In this document: piece after piece, positions 25,211-34,934 of the stretch | Layout: every line of letters starts with the position of its first letter | How positions within the stretch are numbered: position 1 is the stretch's first letter | DNA from: Gammaproteobacteria bacterium | GTDB lineage: Bacteria; Pseudomonadota; Gammaproteobacteria; JAJDOJ01 | DNA length: 48,606 nucleotides | Direction: 5' to 3' | NCBI GenBank assembly: GCA_026984215.1 | Contig: JALSSO010000064.1 | Location: forward strand, 1 to 48,606 | Made by a program: the position numbers and the translations under genes | The notes under the pieces: model-generated | What the model was told of the DNA's origin: nothing | What the model saw: the letters and a program-made list of their open reading frames with translations, nothing else | The model's database searches: none

Positions 25211-26407
25211 TCAGCCCCCCTCCTCCAGCCGCTCGGCGATTCGGAGCGCGGCCTCCCGGGCCTGGTGGTCCGCCTCCAGCACCACATCCAAACGCTTCGC
25301 CTCCCGTGCGGGCACTTCGGCCAGCACCGTCTCGATCACCCGCGCGATGTCCGTGAAACGCAGCCGACGGGCAAGAAAACGCGCCACGGCGATCTCGTTG
25401 GCGGCGTTGAGCACCGCGGTGGCCGTGCCCCCGGCGCGCAGGGCCTCGCGCGCCAGGCGCAGGCAGGGGAAACGCGCCTCGTCGGGCGCTTCGAAGTCCA
25501 GCCGTGCCACCTGAACCAGATCCAACGGCTCGACCCCCGAGGCCATGCGCTCGGGCCAAGCCAGGGCATGCGCGATGGGGGTGCGCATGTCCGGATTGCC
25601 GAGTTGGGCGAGTACCGAGCCATCCACGTAGCGCACCATGGAATGGATCACACTCTGCGGATGGACCACCACCTCCACCCGCTCCGGGCCGGTGCCGAAC
25701 AGCCAGCAGGCCTCGATGAACTCCAGCCCCTTGTTCATCATGGTCGCCGAATCCACCGAGATCTTGGCCCCCATGTTCCAGTTGGGATGGGCCACCGCCT
25801 CCTCCGGCGTCACCTCGGGCAAACGCTCCAAGGGGGTCTTGCGAAAGGGCCCTCCGGAGCCGGTCAGCAGGATGCGCTCCACACCGACCGACGCCAGGCC
25901 GCGGTCGAAACGGGGCGGCATGCATTGGAAGATGGCATTGTGTTCGCTGTCGATGGGCAGCAGTCGCGCGCCATGCCTGCGCACCTCGTCCATGAACAAG
26001 GCCCCGGCCATGACCAGGGCCTCCTTGTTGGCGAGCAACACCCGCTTGCCGGCGCGGGCCGCCGCCAGGGTCGGCAGCAACCCCGCCGCCCCCACGATGG
26101 CCGCCATCACCGTATCGACTTGCGGCAGGGCGGCCACTTCGCAAAGCCCCTCGGTGCCGGCGAGCACGGTCGTCTCCAGCCCCTGGGCGGCCAACGCCCC
26201 ACGCAGCCGCTCGGCCGCGGCCGCCTCGCGCATGACCGCGTACCGGGGCCGGTGCGCCCGACACTGGGCGAGCATGCCATCCACGTCCCGGTTGGCGGTG
26301 AGCGCCACGACCTCGAAACGCCCGGGATGGCGGGCGAGCACGTCCAAAGTGCTCACGCCGATGCTGCCGGTCGAGCCGAGGATGGTGACACCCGTGCGGC
26401 CTTCCAC
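25211..26407 (-). CDS. ispC: 1-deoxy-D-xylulose-5-phosphate reductoisomerase
   Basis: A 398-aa enzyme of the MEP isoprenoid pathway. The NADPH site GSTGSIG lies near residues 11-17, followed by [33 protein letters not shown] and SGGPFRKTP form the active site, with [13 protein letters not shown] and the metal-binding Glu/Asp residues within. GTG 26407 gives the family length exactly; the ribosome binding site is weak and the gene follows cdsA by 14 bp. It supplies the isoprene units used by UppS three genes upstream. Confidence 0.95.
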   Translation of the reverse strand: MEGRTGVTILGSTGSIGVSTLDVLARHPGRFEVVALTANRDVDGMLAQCRAHRPRYAVMREAAAAERLRGALAAQGLETTVLAGTEGLCEVAALPQVDTVMAAIVGAAGLLPTLAAARAGKRVLLANKEALVMAGALFMDEVRRHGARLLPIDSEHNAIFQCMPPRFDRGLASVGVERILLTGSGGPFRKTPLERLPEVTPEEAVAHPNWNMGAKISVDSATMMNKGLEFIEACWLFGTGPERVEVVVHPQSVIHSMVRYVDGSVLAQLGNPDMRTPIAHALAWPERMASGVEPLDLVQVARLDFEAPDEARFPCLRLAREALRAGGTATAVLNAANEIAVARFLARRLRFTDIARVIETVLAEVPAREAKRLDVVLEADHQAREAALRIAERLEEGG

Positions 26408-26421
26408 GCCCTGGCGCCCCG

Positions 26422-27231
26422 TCAGCCGAGCGGCCTCGACAGGCCCTGCAGCCCGAGCGCGAACACCGGCGCGGCGGCCAACAGGCTGTCGATGCGGTCC
26501 AGGATCCCGCCGTGGCCGGGCAGGAGCTGGCCGCTGTCCTTGACTCCACACTGCCGCTTGAGCAGCGATTCCATCAGATCCCCCTCCACCGACACCATGG
26601 CCGCCAGCAGCCCGAGCAGCACGAAATACACCCCTTCGACCAGCCCGAGCCGCAACAGCAACGCTAGGATACCGGAATACAGGCCCACCGCGGCCAGTCC
26701 TCCCCATACCCCCTCCAGGGTCTTGCCCGGACTGAGCAAGGGCGCCAAGCGCCGGTGTCCGAGCGCCCGTCCCGCGAAATACGCCGCCGTGTCGGCGATC
26801 CAGACCAGGCCGAGCAGGATCAGCACCCACATCGGGCCCACCGCCTGCAGCCACACCAAGGCCGCCCAGGCGGGCACCAGGGCGAGCACGCCGGCCACCG
26901 CCAGCGCAGCGCGTGATGCGGGGCGCCGCGGCCGCCAGCGCGCCAGCCACGCCAGTGCGGCCGCCCACCACAAGGCCGCGGAAACGAACACGGCCAGCCC
27001 CATCCCATGGGCGAGCAGCCAACCCGCCGCGCCCTCTCCAGCCAGGACGGCGACCAGATAGGCCGCACGCCCGACACTCGACCAGCCGAGCAGCCCCGCC
27101 CATTCCCAGGCCCCGGCCAACAGCGCCAGCGCCACGGCCACGGCGAACCCTCGGACATCCAGGCCGAACACGACCACCAGCACCAGCACCGCACCCACCA
27201 GCGCGGTGACCACCCGCTGCCTAAGCACCCG
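26422..27231 (-). CDS. cdsA: Phosphatidate cytidylyltransferase
   Basis: A 269-aa inner-membrane enzyme making CDP-diacylglycerol, with about eight membrane helices. The C-terminal signature [20 protein letters not shown] followed by GILDRIDS is complete. The upstream frame extends to GTG 27255, but GTG 27231 gives the family-like start [10 protein letters not shown] and has GGGAG 6 nt upstream, so I prefer it. It overlaps the uppS stop by 11 bp and is followed by ispC. Confidence 0.93.
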   Translation of the reverse strand, partial: RVLRQRVVTALVGAVLVLVVVFGLDVRGFAVAVALALLAGAWEWAGLLGWSSVGRAAYLVAVLAGEGAAGWLLAHGMGLAVFVSAALWWAAALAWLARWRPRRPASRAALAVAGVLALVPAWAALVWLQAVGPMWVLILLGLVWIADTAAYFAGRALGHRRLAPLLSPGKTLEGVWGGLAAVGLYSGILALLLRLGLVEGVYFVLLGLLAAMVSVEGDLMESLLKRQCGVKDSGQLLPGHGGILDRIDSLLAAAPVFALGLQGLSRPLG

Positions 27232-27973
27232 CGTCTCCCGAACGGAGCTGCTCACCGGTGCGCCCGAAGCGCCGCTGTCGGGAGGCGTAGTCGGCGAAGG
27301 CGGCCTCCAGGTCCTCGGCCTCGAAGTCCGGCCACAGGGTGTCGGTGAAATAGAGCTCGGTATAGGCCAGCTGCCAGAGGAGGAAGTTGCTGATCCGGTG
27401 CTCGCCGCCGGTGCGGATGAACAGGTCCGGATCGGGCACGCCCTGGGTGGCCAGGCGCTCGGCCAGGGCCGCCTCGTCGACCTGCGCCGGGTCCAGCTCC
27501 CCGGCGCGCACCGCCCCGCACAGCCGTCGGGCGGCCTGGGTGATGTCCCAGCGTCCGCCGTAGTTGGCGGCGATGTTGAGCTGCATCCGCACGCACTCGG
27601 CGGTCAGGCGCTCGGCCGCCTCGATCTCCTCGCGAAGTCGCGGCTGAAAGGCGCTGCGGTCGCCGATGAAGCATACCCGGATGCCGTTTTCGGCCAGGCG
27701 CCGGGACTCCCGGCGCAGCGTGACGAGAAACAGCTCCATGAGGCTGCGCACCTCGGTGGGGGGGCGGCGCCAGTTCTCGCTGCTGAAGGCGAACAGGGTC
27801 AGCACCCGAACACCGCGCCGCGCGCAGTGTTCCACCACCCGGCGGGTGGCCGCCGCCCCCTGACGGTGGCCTTCGGGACGGGGCAGGTTGCGCGCCCGGG
27901 CCCATCGCCCGTTGCCGTCCATGATGATGGCCACATGGCGCGGGGCGGGGGGGCCTGAGGCTCGGATGCCCAT
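27221..27973 (-). CDS. uppS: Undecaprenyl diphosphate synthase (cis-prenyltransferase)
   Basis: A 250-aa soluble enzyme making the C55 carrier lipid for peptidoglycan and O-antigen. [13 protein letters not shown] has catalytic D19. [15 protein letters not shown] and the late [20 protein letters not shown] with FTDTLWPDF are all present. ATG 27973 lies 31 bp after frr. It starts the uppS-cdsA-ispC run found in most proteobacteria. Confidence 0.96.
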   Translation of the reverse strand: MGIRASGPPAPRHVAIIMDGNGRWARARNLPRPEGHRQGAAATRRVVEHCARRGVRVLTLFAFSSENWRRPPTEVRSLMELFLVTLRRESRRLAENGIRVCFIGDRSAFQPRLREEIEAAERLTAECVRMQLNIAANYGGRWDITQAARRLCGAVRAGELDPAQVDEAALAERLATQGVPDPDLFIRTGGEHRISNFLLWQLAYTELYFTDTLWPDFEAEDLEAAFADYASRQRRFGRTGEQLRSGDAGA

Positions 27974-28004
27974 GGCGTGCTGGCAGGACTCGAGACGCGC
28001 CGAC

Positions 28005-28562
28005 TCAGATCTCCATCAGCTCCTTTTCCTTGGTCTCGAGCAACCGCTCGATTTCCTGGATGTGGCGATCGGTGAGTTTCTGGACCTGTTCCTCGGCGCG
28101 CCGGGCCTCGTCCTCGGAGATCTCCTTCTCCTTGACCAGCTCCTTGAGGTGATGGATCGCGTCGCGACGGATGTTGCGCACGGCCACCCGCCCCCCTTCG
28201 GCCTCGTGTCGCACCACCTTGACCAGGTCACGGCGGCGCTCCTCGGTGAGCGGCGGCATGGGAACACGGATCACCGTGCCCGCCGTGGCGGGGTTCAATC
28301 CCAGGTCGGACTCCATGATGGCCTTCTCCAACGGCTTGACCATGTTCTTGTCCCAGGGCGTGATGCTGAGCGTGCGCGCGTCCTCCGCGTGGACCTTGGC
28401 CACTTGGTTGACGGGGACCTTGGAGCCGTAGTACTCCACGTGGATATGATCGAGCAGGCTCGGATGGGCCCGCCCGGTGCGGATCTTGGCCAGTTCCAGG
28501 CGCAGGGCCTCGACGCTCTTCTTCATCCGCTCGTCCGCATCCTTCAGGATGTCATCGATCAT
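28005..28562 (-). CDS. frr: Ribosome recycling factor
   Basis: A 185-aa factor that splits post-termination ribosomes together with EF-G. The full-length three-helix-bundle protein shows [23 protein letters not shown] in two blocks near 24-46, and [15 protein letters not shown] near 110-125, both family hallmarks. ATG 28562 follows pyrH by 5 bp with AGGGGGTGAGG upstream. It is the fourth gene of the rpsB-tsf-pyrH-frr set. Confidence 0.97.
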   Translation of the reverse strand: MIDDILKDADERMKKSVEALRLELAKIRTGRAHPSLLDHIHVEYYGSKVPVNQVAKVHAEDARTLSITPWDKNMVKPLEKAIMESDLGLNPATAGTVIRVPMPPLTEERRRDLVKVVRHEAEGGRVAVRNIRRDAIHHLKELVKEKEISEDEARRAEEQVQKLTDRHIQEIERLLETKEKELMEI

Positions 28563-28567
28563 CGTCC

Positions 28568-29296
28568 TCACCCCCTCGATTCGACCAGCGTTCCCACCGC
28601 ATCGCCCCGCACGACCGCGCCCAGCGCCCCCGGCCGGAACAAGTTGAACACCCGAACCGGGATCCCGTTGTCCCGGCACAGGACCAGGGCCGTGGCATCC
28701 ATCACGCCCAAACCGCGGGCCAGTGCCTCGTCGAAGCTCAAGCGATCGAAGCGCCGCGCCTCGGGATGGCGTACCGGATCGGCGTCGTAGACCCCATCCA
28801 CTTTGGTGGCCTTGAGCATCAGCTCCGCGCCGATCTCGGCGGCACGCAACGCGGCGGCGGAGTCCGTGGTGAAAAACGGATTGCCCGTGCCCCCCGCGAA
28901 CAGCAGCACCCGCCCGGCGTCCAGATGCGCCAGGGCCGCGCGCCGGTCGAACACCTCACAAAAGCTTCCGACGGGAAACGCAGTCATCACCCGCGCGTCC
29001 ACGCCTCGGCCGCCCAGGGTCGCCTGCATGGCCAGCGCGTTGATCACCGTGGCCAGCATGCCCATCTGGTCCCCGCTGACCCGGTCCAGCGCCCCCCCCA
29101 ACGAGGCCGCACCCCGAAAGATGTTGCCGCCGCCGATCACCAACCCCAGCTGCACACCCTCACGCGCCACCTCGGCCACCTCGGCGGCGAGACGGGTCAG
29201 CGTGCCCGCGTCCAGGGTATCGCCCCCCGCTGCGCGCAGCGCCTCTCCGCTCAGTTTGAGCAGGACCCGCCGGAATGCCGGTGCGGCCTCGGTCAC
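28568..29296 (-). CDS. pyrH: Uridylate kinase
   Basis: A 242-aa amino-acid-kinase-fold UMP kinase for pyrimidine synthesis. LLKLSGEAL (about 12-20), [24 protein letters not shown] and the [11 protein letters not shown] run are complete. GTG 29296 is taken as start, as no ATG precedes the conserved region. The gene follows tsf by 13 bp in the classic order. Confidence 0.96.
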   Translation of the reverse strand: MTEAAPAFRRVLLKLSGEALRAAGGDTLDAGTLTRLAAEVAEVAREGVQLGLVIGGGNIFRGAASLGGALDRVSGDQMGMLATVINALAMQATLGGRGVDARVMTAFPVGSFCEVFDRRAALAHLDAGRVLLFAGGTGNPFFTTDSAAALRAAEIGAELMLKATKVDGVYDADPVRHPEARRFDRLSFDEALARGLGVMDATALVLCRDNGIPVRVFNLFRPGALGAVVRGDAVGTLVESRG

Positions 29297-29309
29297 GGCA
29301 CGCGGCGGC

Positions 29310-30194
29310 TCAACCGCCCTTGACCTGGGCCATGACCTCGTCGGCGAAGTTCTCCTGCTTCTTCTCGATTCCCTCGCCCACCTCGAACCGCAGGAACCGC
29401 CTCACCTTCGCCCCGGCTTCCTTGAGCAGCTTGCCCACGCTCTTGTCCGGATCCTTGACGAAGGGCTGACCGAGCAGGGTCACCTCGGAGAGGAACTTCT
29501 TCAACCGCCCCTGAACCATCTTTTCCACGATCTGCGGCGGCTTGCCGCTGTCCTGCGCCTGTGCGGTGAGAATCTCCTTTTCCTTTTCCAAGACGTCGGC
29601 GGGCACATCCTCCTCGGCCACACACATGGGACGGCTGGCGGCGATGTGCATGGCGATATCGCGCGCCAGGGTCTCGTCGCCGCCCTCCAGATCCACCACC
29701 ACCCCGATCCGGGTGCCGTGCAGATACACGCCCAGGTGGTCACCCTGCAGCTGGACGCGCTCGAAGCGGCGCACCTGCACGTTCTCCCCGATCTTGTTGA
29801 CCAGGTCCAGGCGCGCGGCCTCCACGCTCTGGTCGCCGCCCGCCAGCATGAGCGCCATGAGCCGCGTCACGTCCTCGGGCGAGGCATCCAGCACGGTGCG
29901 CGCCACCCGCTCGGCGAACGAACGGAAGTTTTCGTCCTTGGCGACGAAGTCGGTCTCGCAGTTGACCTCTACGAGGGCCAAGGCGCGCCCGTCATCCGAG
30001 CGCGCCACCGCGATGACGCCTTCGGCCGCCGTGCGCGAGGCCTTCTTGTCGGCCTTGGCGGCCCCGGACTTGCGCATCAGTTCCACCGCGGCTTCCATGT
30101 CGCCGCCGGCCTCCACGAGGGCCTTTTTGCATTCCATCATTCCCGCGCCGGTACGCTCGCGCAGTTCCTTCACCATGGATGCGGTAATCGTCAT
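29310..30194 (-). CDS. tsf: Elongation factor Ts
   Basis: A 294-aa nucleotide exchange factor for EF-Tu. The N-terminal UBA-like part [20 protein letters not shown] and the [14 protein letters not shown] core motif identify it. The C-terminal coiled coil is present and the length is normal. It follows rpsB by 86 bp, and that gap contains a hairpin that could tune tsf expression. Confidence 0.97.
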   Translation of the reverse strand: MTITASMVKELRERTGAGMMECKKALVEAGGDMEAAVELMRKSGAAKADKKASRTAAEGVIAVARSDDGRALALVEVNCETDFVAKDENFRSFAERVARTVLDASPEDVTRLMALMLAGGDQSVEAARLDLVNKIGENVQVRRFERVQLQGDHLGVYLHGTRIGVVVDLEGGDETLARDIAMHIAASRPMCVAEEDVPADVLEKEKEILTAQAQDSGKPPQIVEKMVQGRLKKFLSEVTLLGQPFVKDPDKSVGKLLKEAGAKVRRFLRFEVGEGIEKKQENFADEVMAQVKGG

Positions 30195-30248
30195 GGGTGT
30201 TCCTACCTGTTAGGCTTCAGTGACCAAATGAAGATCGGATGCTGGACC

Positions 30249-30266
30249 GTGCGCCGCCCGGCGCAC
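30249..30266 (-). terminator. rpsB-tsf intergenic hairpin
   Basis: GTGCGCCG (30249-30256) and CGGCGCAC (30259-30266) are perfect inverted arms only 2 nt apart, 14 bp after the rpsB stop on the minus strand. A partial terminator between rpsB and tsf is known in E. coli; this could be the counterpart. Confidence 0.35.
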
Positions 30267-30280
30267 CCCGCCGAAGTGGG

Positions 30281-31126
30281 TCAGGCCTCGTCCGCAGAGG
30301 CCTCGGGTGAAGGCTTTCCCTCTTCGGCGGGCTCGCCATCGCCCGCCTGCGGAGCCGGGTCGGCGGCCACCGGTTCGGGGATGGCATCCTCCTCTTTCTC
30401 CTCGACCTCCACGAACTCGCCTTCCGAGGCGCCCCGCAGCTTGGCCTGGGCCGCACCCTCGATGATCGCATCGGCGGCGGCCGTGCAGTAGAGCTGGATG
30501 GCGCGTATGGCATCGTCGTTGCCCGGAACCACGTAGTCGATGCCCTCGGGTGAGTTGTTGGTGTCCACGATGCCGACGATGGGGATGCGCAGCTTGCGCG
30601 CCTCGCTCACGGCGATCCGCTCGTAGCCCACGTCGATGACGAACAGGGCGTCCGGCAGGCGATCCATGTCTTTGATGCCCCCGAGGCTGCGTTCGAGCTT
30701 GGCCAGCTCACGCTCCAGGCGCAGCCATTCCTTCTTGCTGAGGTGCTCGTGGCTGCCCTCCGATCGCATCTGTTCGAGATCCTTCAACCGTTTGATGGAC
30801 CCCGACACGGTCTGGAAGTTGGTCAGCATGCCGCCCAGCCAGCGGTAGTTGACATAGGGCATGCCGCAGCGCATGGCCTGCTCGCGCACCGTGTCACGCG
30901 CCGCGCGCTTGGTGCCCACGAACAGGACCTTGCCTCCCTTGGCCGCCACGCCGCCCAGGAAGTTCAACGCCTCCTCGAAGAGCGGGACCGTCTTCTCGAG
31001 ATTGATGATGTGGATCTTGTTCCGCGCGCCGAAGATGTACGGTGCCATCTTCGGGTTCCAGTAACGCGTCTGATGCCCGAAATGCACGCCAGCCTCCAGC
31101 ATCTGGCGCATGGTGATATTGGCCAC
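30281..31126 (-). CDS. rpsB: 30S ribosomal protein S2 with acidic C-terminal extension
   Basis: A 281-aa S2 protein. [18 protein letters not shown] (2-19) and [20 protein letters not shown] are canonical. S2 in E. coli ends near residue 241. Here the last 45-50 residues (from about 233, [20 protein letters not shown] and on) are a Glu/Pro/Ala-rich acidic tail. GTG 31126 is the start, supported by AGGAG 9 nt upstream and the standard N terminus. The transcript begins about 233 nt earlier at the promoter at 31366-31394. Confidence 0.95.
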   Translation of the reverse strand: MANITMRQMLEAGVHFGHQTRYWNPKMAPYIFGARNKIHIINLEKTVPLFEEALNFLGGVAAKGGKVLFVGTKRAARDTVREQAMRCGMPYVNYRWLGGMLTNFQTVSGSIKRLKDLEQMRSEGSHEHLSKKEWLRLERELAKLERSLGGIKDMDRLPDALFVIDVGYERIAVSEARKLRIPIVGIVDTNNSPEGIDYVVPGNDDAIRAIQLYCTAAADAIIEGAAQAKLRGASEGEFVEVEEKEEDAIPEPVAADPAPQAGDGEPAEEGKPSPEASADEA

Positions 31127-31360
31127 TTCGATGTTCTCCTGACTTGGGTTGAGCCTCCACGCACCCGTGCAGCGACCCGTTCCCCGAGAGAAGAGGGCAC
31201 CCGACTGCCACGTATGGAGGGGCGGAGACCGCAACATCCGGCCGCCACCTCCTGGTGCGTGTGTGAATTACCGGGCGTTGTCTCCGCGCCCGGCATGGAC
31301 ACGGCGGTCGACGCCCGCCCGGACGGCGTATTCCAGTTAAGGGCATTTGCCACAAACGGC
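31127..31360 (-). promoter_or_regulatory. Long rpsB leader, possible S2 autoregulatory element
   Basis: The predicted transcript leader is about 233 nt, long enough for the S2-responsive leader known in Gammaproteobacteria. A 7-bp stem (CCGGGCG 31270-31276 with 31288-31294) lies inside. I cannot align it to the known element by eye. No gene is seen in this gap. Confidence 0.45.
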
Positions 31361-31365
31361 GGCGC

Positions 31366-31394
31366 TTTATACCATAAACCGTCTTTCCTCACAA
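31366..31394 (-). promoter_or_regulatory. rpsB sigma70 promoter
   Basis: On the minus strand: -35 TTGTGA (31394-31389), 17-nt spacer, -10 TATAAA (31371-31366). This is the best promoter match in the window, placed in the AT-rich part of the rpsB/map divergent region. The T-rich run at 31395-31401 lies just upstream and may act as an UP element. Confidence 0.7.
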
Positions 31395-31442
31395 TTTTTT
31401 TGCATAATCAAAAGGTTCTGCATACCTCGGGACACCCGCCCC

Positions 31443-32231
31443 ATGGCCATCACCTTAAAGACGCCCGAACAGATCGAAAAGATGCGCACGGCCGGCCGCC
31501 TGGCCGCGCGGGTCCTGGAGATGATCGAACCCCACGTGAAACCGGGGATCACCACCGAGGCGCTCGACCGTATCTGCCACCGGTACATCGTGGAGGAACT
31601 CGAGGCGATCCCCGCCCCGCTGAACTACCGCGGATTCCCGAAATCGATCTGCACCTCGGTCAACCATCAGGTCTGCCATGGCATCCCCGGGGGGAAAAAA
31701 CTCAAGGCGGGCGATATCGTCAACATCGACGTCACCGTGATCAAGGACGGCTGGCACGGCGATACCAGCAAGATGTTTTTCGTGGGCCGGGCTTCGGTTC
31801 AGGCCCGGCGCCTGGTGGACACGGCCTACGAGGCCATGTGGCGCGGAATCGAGCAGGTCCGCCCCGGCGCCACCCTGGGCGACGTGGGTCACGCCATCCA
31901 GCGCTTCGTGGAGTCCCACCGGTTCTCGGTGGTGCGTGAATACTGCGGACACGGGATCGGCCGGGAGTTCCACGAGGATCCACAGGTATTGCACTACGGC
32001 CGACCCGGCGAGGGGGTGGAGCTGGCGCCCGGCATGGTGTTCACCGTCGAGCCCATGATCAACGCGGGCAAACGGCACGTGAAGCTGTTGCGCGACGGGT
32101 GGACCGTGGTCACCAAGGATCACAGTCTCTCGGCCCAATGGGAACACACCATCGCCGTGACGGAAGACGGCTTCGAAGTGCTCACCCTGCGCGAGGAGGA
32201 ACGTCGGGCGGGACGCCCCGACGCGGCATGA
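31443..32231 (+). CDS. map: Type I methionine aminopeptidase
   Basis: A 262-aa metalloenzyme removing the first methionine from new proteins. Metal ligands match E. coli with a one-residue shift: D96, D107, H170, E203, E234, with H79 in the substrate site (NHQVCHGIP). ATG 31443 (MAITLKTPEQIEKMR) is the family start. Its ribosome binding site is weak. It is divergent from rpsB and its stop overlaps the glnD start (ATGA). Confidence 0.97.
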   Translation: MAITLKTPEQIEKMRTAGRLAARVLEMIEPHVKPGITTEALDRICHRYIVEELEAIPAPLNYRGFPKSICTSVNHQVCHGIPGGKKLKAGDIVNIDVTVIKDGWHGDTSKMFFVGRASVQARRLVDTAYEAMWRGIEQVRPGATLGDVGHAIQRFVESHRFSVVREYCGHGIGREFHEDPQVLHYGRPGEGVELAPGMVFTVEPMINAGKRHVKLLRDGWTVVTKDHSLSAQWEHTIAVTEDGFEVLTLREEERRAGRPDAA

Positions 32232-34921
32232 ACACCACCGCCCTCGGTCTGCCCCGCCTGCCCGAGCCCCTCGGCTCGGCGGTGGACTGGGGCGCCTTGT
32301 CCGCCCACTGCCGCGGTTCGGAAGGCCCACGCGCCCAGGCCTGCCGCGACATGCTGCGCGAGGCCGACCGGGCGCTGGCCGAGGCCTTCGCCCAGGGCCA
32401 GGATATCGAAACCCTGGTGACGGGGCGGGCGGCCATGGTGGACTACGTGCTCGAATCGGCCTGGCAGGCCTTGGGGCTGTCGGACTCCGGGACCCTCACG
32501 CTCATCGCAGTGGGCGGTTATGGCCGCGGTGAGCTGCATCCACGCTCGGACGTGGATCTACTCATCCTGCGCGCCGACGCCGTGCCGGCCGCGTTCCTGG
32601 ACCGGCTGCAGCACTTCATCGGCCTGCTCTGGGACCTGGGCCTGCCCATCGGCCAAAGCGTGCGCACCCTCGCCGAATGTGTGGACGAGGCCCGGGCCGA
32701 CGTCACCGTGATCACCAACCTCATGGAGTCGCGCTTCCTCGCGGGCGACCGCGCCGCCTTCGGGCGCCTGCACGCGGCCATCGGACCGGACCGGATCTGG
32801 CCGGCCCCGGCCTTCTTCCGCGCCAAGATGGAGGAGCTGGCACGCCGCCATCGCAAGTTCGGCGACAGCGCCTACAAGCTCGAGCCCAATCTCAAGGAGG
32901 GACCCGGCGGGCTGCGCGACATCCAGATGTTGTCCTGGGTGGCCCAGCGCCACCTGGGCGTGAGGCGGCTGCACGAGCTCGTCCCGCGCGGCTTCCTCAC
33001 CGAGGACGAGTACACGGCGCTCATCGAAGGCCGGGCTTGGCTCTGGCAAGTGCGTTTCGCCCTGCACGTGCTCACGGGGCGTGCCGAGGAACGCATCCTG
33101 TTCGACCATCAACCGGAGCTGGCCCGGCGCTTCGGCTACCGGGACACGGCGCACGATCTGGCGGTGGAACAGTTCATGCAGCGCCATTTCCGAACCGTCA
33201 CCGATATCGAGCGGCTCACGGAGATGCTCCTGCAGCATCACGAGGAAGCGCTGCTCCCCCCGAGGCGCGACGACGTCCCGGTCCCCCTCAATCGTCGCTT
33301 CCAGGTCTACCGGGGTTTCCTGGAGACCACCAGGGAAGACGTGTTCCGTCGCTACCCGTCGGCCCTGCTGGAGTTGTTCCTCATCCTTCAGGAACACCCC
33401 GAGATCCAGGGCGTGCGCGCCGCCACCATGCGACTGATCCGGCGCCATCGGCACCTCATCGACGAGGCATTCCGCGCCGACCTGCGCAACCGCTCGCTGT
33501 TCATGGAGATCCTGCGTCAACCCTCGGGCGTCTCCCACGAGCTGCGCCGCATGAACCGTTACGGGATTCTCGCCGCCTATCTGCCCGCCTTCGCGCACAT
33601 CGTGGGACGCATGCAGTACGACCTGTTTCACATCTACACGGTCGACGAGCACATCCTCATGGTGCTGCGCAACGTCCGCCGCTTCTCCGTGCCGGAGCAC
33701 GCGCGCGAGCATCCGCTGTGCCACGAGGTCTTCCAGCGCATCCCCAAGCCGGAGATCCTGTATCTGGCCGCCCTGTTCCACGACATCGGCAAGGGCCGCG
33801 GCGGCGATCACTCGGAGATCGGCGCCGAGGAGGCCGAGCGATTCTGCCGCGCCCATGGACTGAGCGATTTCGACGCGCGCAAGGTGGCCTGGCTGGTGCG
33901 CAACCACCTGCTGATGTCCATGACTGCCCAACGCAAGGACATCAACGATCCCGAGGTGGTCAATCGCTTCGCCGAGGTCATGGGCAACGTCAACCGACTG
34001 AACTATCTCTACCTGCTCACGGTGGCGGACATCCAGGGCACCAATCCGGAGCTGTGGAATCCCTGGCGGGCGAGCCTCCTGAGCACGCTGTACCACAACG
34101 CCCTGCGCGTATTGCGCCGCGGCCTGGACAATCCGTTGCTGGAGCGGGAGGTGATCGAGGAGGCACGCTCCGGGGCCCTGGAGCGGCTGGCCTCGGAGGG
34201 CATTGCCGCGCGCGCCGTCGAGTCCCTGTGGTCCCGCTTCGACCGAGAGTATTTCCTGCGCCACTCGGCCGAGGAGATCGCCTGGCACAGCGCGGCCATC
34301 CTGGGTCACGAGGAAGACACCCCCATCGTCCTGGCGCGCAAGTCGCCCACGCGCGGATGCACCGAGATCTTCATCTATGCGCGGGACCATCCGCGCCTGT
34401 TCTCGCGCGTGACCACCGTGCTCAACAACCAGGGACTGAACATCGTGGATGCACGGATCATCACCACACGGGACGGATACACCCTCGACACCTACGCCGT
34501 GCTGGACCGGGAGGCGGAGCTGTGCGGGGACCCGCAGCGCATGAGCCAGATCACCCTGGCCGTGACCGAGGCCCTGTCGGACCTGGGCAGCGAACCCCGG
34601 GAGATCGTGCGGCGCACCCCCCGCCGTCTGAAACACTTCCGGGTGGAGCCCAGGGTGCGCTTCGAACAGGATCCCCGCAGCGGCTACACGCGGATGGAAC
34701 TCACCTGCCTGGACTATCCGGGCCTCTTGTCCAAGGTCGGCCGGGCCTTCGCCGACCAGGGTGTCGTGGTGCACAGCGCCCGCATCGCCACCCTGGGAGA
34801 GCGCGCCGAAGACCTGTTCTATCTGTCGGACGCCGACGGCGCCCCGATCACCGATCCCACAGCCCAGGAGCGGCTGCGCGCGGCCGTGGTCGCCCGCATC
34901 CACGAACTGGCCGACACCTGA
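32228..34921 (+). CDS. glnD: Bifunctional uridylyltransferase/uridylyl-removing enzyme GlnD
   Basis: An 897-aa nitrogen sensor that uridylylates and de-uridylylates PII proteins in response to glutamine. The nucleotidyltransferase motif GGYGRGE (96-102) with D108 and D110 forms the UTase site. The HD phosphohydrolase centre HDIGKG lies near 517-525 and a second GGDHSEIGAEEA follows. Two ACT domains at about 705-780 and 820-895 bind glutamine. It is translationally coupled to map, the standard arrangement. Confidence 0.96.
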   Translation: MNTTALGLPRLPEPLGSAVDWGALSAHCRGSEGPRAQACRDMLREADRALAEAFAQGQDIETLVTGRAAMVDYVLESAWQALGLSDSGTLTLIAVGGYGRGELHPRSDVDLLILRADAVPAAFLDRLQHFIGLLWDLGLPIGQSVRTLAECVDEARADVTVITNLMESRFLAGDRAAFGRLHAAIGPDRIWPAPAFFRAKMEELARRHRKFGDSAYKLEPNLKEGPGGLRDIQMLSWVAQRHLGVRRLHELVPRGFLTEDEYTALIEGRAWLWQVRFALHVLTGRAEERILFDHQPELARRFGYRDTAHDLAVEQFMQRHFRTVTDIERLTEMLLQHHEEALLPPRRDDVPVPLNRRFQVYRGFLETTREDVFRRYPSALLELFLILQEHPEIQGVRAATMRLIRRHRHLIDEAFRADLRNRSLFMEILRQPSGVSHELRRMNRYGILAAYLPAFAHIVGRMQYDLFHIYTVDEHILMVLRNVRRFSVPEHAREHPLCHEVFQRIPKPEILYLAALFHDIGKGRGGDHSEIGAEEAERFCRAHGLSDFDARKVAWLVRNHLLMSMTAQRKDINDPEVVNRFAEVMGNVNRLNYLYLLTVADIQGTNPELWNPWRASLLSTLYHNALRVLRRGLDNPLLEREVIEEARSGALERLASEGIAARAVESLWSRFDREYFLRHSAEEIAWHSAAILGHEEDTPIVLARKSPTRGCTEIFIYARDHPRLFSRVTTVLNNQGLNIVDARIITTRDGYTLDTYAVLDREAELCGDPQRMSQITLAVTEALSDLGSEPREIVRRTPRRLKHFRVEPRVRFEQDPRSGYTRMELTCLDYPGLLSKVGRAFADQGVVVHSARIATLGERAEDLFYLSDADGAPITDPTAQERLRAAVVARIHELADT

Positions 34922-34934
34922 GCGCACCGGCGGC

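Noticed and set aside
23762-27061. A 1099-codon plus-strand open frame
   Set aside because: It is antisense to bamA, rseP, ispC and cdsA; its His/Arg/Gln-rich composition reflects GC-rich antisense DNA.
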